Below are positions 63,501 to 64,000 of a stretch of DNA of 64,000 nt, piece by piece. A model generated the notes under the pieces. That model searched no databases and was not told where the DNA came from. It was given only the letters and a program-made list of their open reading frames with translations. Each line of letters starts with the position of its first letter. Position 1 is the stretch's first letter. The DNA lies in contig NZ_JAUFQJ010000002.1 in assembly GCF_030409685.1 (NCBI RefSeq), positions 372,001 through 436,000 of the forward strand, written 5' to 3'. This DNA is from Ferruginibacter paludis. GTDB lineage: Bacteria; Bacteroidota; Bacteroidia; Chitinophagales; Chitinophagaceae. A program made the position numbers and the translations under genes.

Positions 63501-64000
63501 AGCAATCTTCCGTTTGGCAGTTTACCATCTAATTTAAATGGGGCTTTATCTTTAATTATTCCGCTACACGGGCAGAAATCGGAGGCCATTTTACAGCCAC
63601 TGACTGCTGTTAACAGGATGCGGGATGAATCTTTAAGAAAAATTAGATTGTCCTTTTCTGGTAACGATGCAAAACTCAATGTTGAAACAAAAAGATGCGG
63701 AGCAATTGTAAGCGCATGGCGAAACGAGTATGCATCTTTAGGAGCTGAGAAACAGAAAGAATCATTTGAACAAAGTCTCAGTAATGCCAATAAAAATCCG
63801 GTCAAACTGGATACGGTTTCGTTTACAGGACTTGCGGGTAACGGCGATTCTCTAACAATCAAAAGTACCTATACTATCAAGAATGAGTTAGTAGAAGCAG
63901 GGTCTATGAAAATGCTGAAAATTCCTTTCCTGGACGTTGTAGCAACGCTTGAGAGCTTATCAGCCGACAAAAGGGAATATCCGGTTGAATATTGGAATTA
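60531..64000 (+). CDS. DUF3857/transglutaminase-like secreted protein with TPR repeats, C-terminus outside the window
   Basis: The frame is open from the ATG at 60531 to the right edge, 1156 residues. It has a signal peptide (MTRILITTLLFLFIFSATRA). TPR-like helical repeats cover about 22-130 and 340-640, with a beta-rich domain between them. Later come a DUF3857-like domain (about 660-850) and a transglutaminase-like core with C930 (KLGDCKDLSS), H972 (FNHCISLL) and D990. The triad is complete, so a peptidase or transglutaminase activity is possible. Similar proteins are frequent in Bacteroidota, but their role is unknown. Confidence 0.85.
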   Translation, partial: MTRILITTLLFLFIFSATRANDYDDAWNAIHKKNYKEAKALLQKGIKNPATALDSYCTLLYLQTYLGKETEIEGLIREITANADKNAYLYSLWFNGSVLGQYSKKQAYQLNLLSQIEKDNSFNGSIRQAAKYVKAMHAVFSNDYASAEKEWKQINSVQEWQFAGPFENLSGSGFNMQPEPLADAGAESVFNGMNNVEVKWFKPSEFSYEGWVFCYPFIQQSSAIEYAQAFVYVPEDTKAVLNAGVNGSLKIWVNDGLLLSESKERITELDYYKKKCQLKKGYNRVLVQLGYTDNTLPNFIVRFTDDALLPLPNCTSTAVVQPYIKAAIADSTGSLKHFAELFFETKIREQPFNLVNYILLSQTYLRDSKKTEARLVIEDALKIASGDPLLRFELMQISVKSENRTLLLQEIDWLKENDSLSYINLQMEIQTLINTEKYTEADVVIEKMTSLFGEDENIIQLKAAVLGKLDKIEELLKLVEKGYARYPENVSFVDMMFRVKKLVQKDSKAAVKVYELYLKNNYNFSIIQNLADEYKEMGQDADHLATLKKINTMGLQDPRMITSISNYYIEKREYANALAAAQKAIALAPSVGLYWHNIASIYEQMNNTEDALKSYKKDIYYNRTDYDARKKISVLSKKLELYKLLPETDVYALIKKSTIDAGYDYTYLLDEKGAVLYDEGASEEYITYVIKINTQKGIDNWKEINLASGNSQSILVEKCEVVKVNGSKVAAERNEGTAVFTGLQTGDAIYVKYRLQNYATGRLGRAFWDKFIFNSFAPSQNARYILIAPKALELNYKFSNNTASPVIKEVEDFKVYTWELNNLPPVKSEPLMPPLNDVASVLHISTIKTWADVAGWYSDISYQDLKDNFELEAAYNEIFRNKIAESNFAKAKRIYEYIVNNIRYSSVAFRQNGYVPQNLSKVLNTKLGDCKDLSSLFVALTARAGINAQLVLIDTRNNGMKDMDLPSMEFNHCISLLHVDGKEYYIELTDSNLPFGSLPSNLNGALSLIIPLHGQKSEAILQPLTAVNRMRDESLRKIRLSFSGNDAKLNVETKRCGAIVSAWRNEYASLGAEKQKESFEQSLSNANKNPVKLDTVSFTGLAGNGDSLTIKSTYTIKNELVEAGSMKMLKIPFLDVVATLESLSADKREYPVEYWN

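Noticed and set aside
1..64000. tRNA or rRNA genes, CRISPR arrays, insertion sequences, phage genes, att sites
   Set aside because: Read through on both strands for cloverleaf signatures, regularly spaced repeats and transposase or integrase motifs; none could be supported.

Overview
The window is a chromosomal segment of a Bacteroidota bacterium, most likely from the Chitinophagaceae or a close relative (family-level inference from overall gene content, not tested). Visible support: promoters of the Bacteroidota type (TTG, about 20 nt, TAnnTTTG) ahead of many genes, almost no Shine-Dalgarno sequences, a short primary sigma factor without region 1.1, S16 with a long tail, and many outer-membrane beta-barrel and lipoprotein genes. 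I see no rRNA, tRNA, CRISPR array, insertion sequence or phage gene. Base composition looks even throughout.

Layout. 1-6.4 kb: signal transduction, with a giant 12-PAS sensor protein cut by the left edge, its CheY-like partner, and a divergent LuxR-type regulator. 6.4-13.8 kb: metabolism (guanine deaminase, DUF985 cupin, HemL, a eukaryote-type citrate synthase, CTP synthase) and a DUF4407 membrane protein. 14-19 kb: LolA-like carrier, UbiX, a thioredoxin-fold protein, an amino-acid permease, CspA and a PlsC-like acyltransferase. 19-30 kb: GcvP with an unusual leader, a YkgJ protein, a Tat-exported metallo-hydrolase, a beta-hydroxyacid dehydrogenase, an MFS transporter, deoxynucleoside kinase, FolK overlapping a Xre/RES toxin-antitoxin pair, and an orphan ABC-2 permease. 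30-38.8 kb: an ECF sigma factor coupled to a protein that appears to join an anti-sigma-like cytoplasmic tip to an outer-membrane barrel, then QueG, a serine hydrolase, ClpB and a DsbA-like protein missing one catalytic cysteine.

38.8-47 kb holds the most unusual neighbourhood: a CHAD-like helical protein, two ATP-grasp-type ligases, a class I glutamine amidotransferase and a GCS2-type carboxylate-amine ligase on one strand, next to an esterase and an M20 dipeptidase. This has the enzyme complement of a pathway that makes, and perhaps trims, a small amide-linked metabolite that I cannot name. 47-60.3 kb: exported SOD, an LptF/G permease, primary sigma factor, Ffh, a second ECF sigma/barrel-fusion pair, a four-gene envelope operon (haem c lipoprotein, OB-fold protein, YceI, DUF5777 barrel), a lipoprotein, and rpsP-rimM. 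60.5 kb to the right edge: a DUF3857/transglutaminase-like protein cut by the window.

The three leads I rate highest are the duplicated ECF sigma/trans-envelope barrel module (30.3-32.4 and 53.2-55.2 kb), the amide-ligase cluster (38.8-46.9 kb), and the structured gcvP leader (22.1-22.2 kb).
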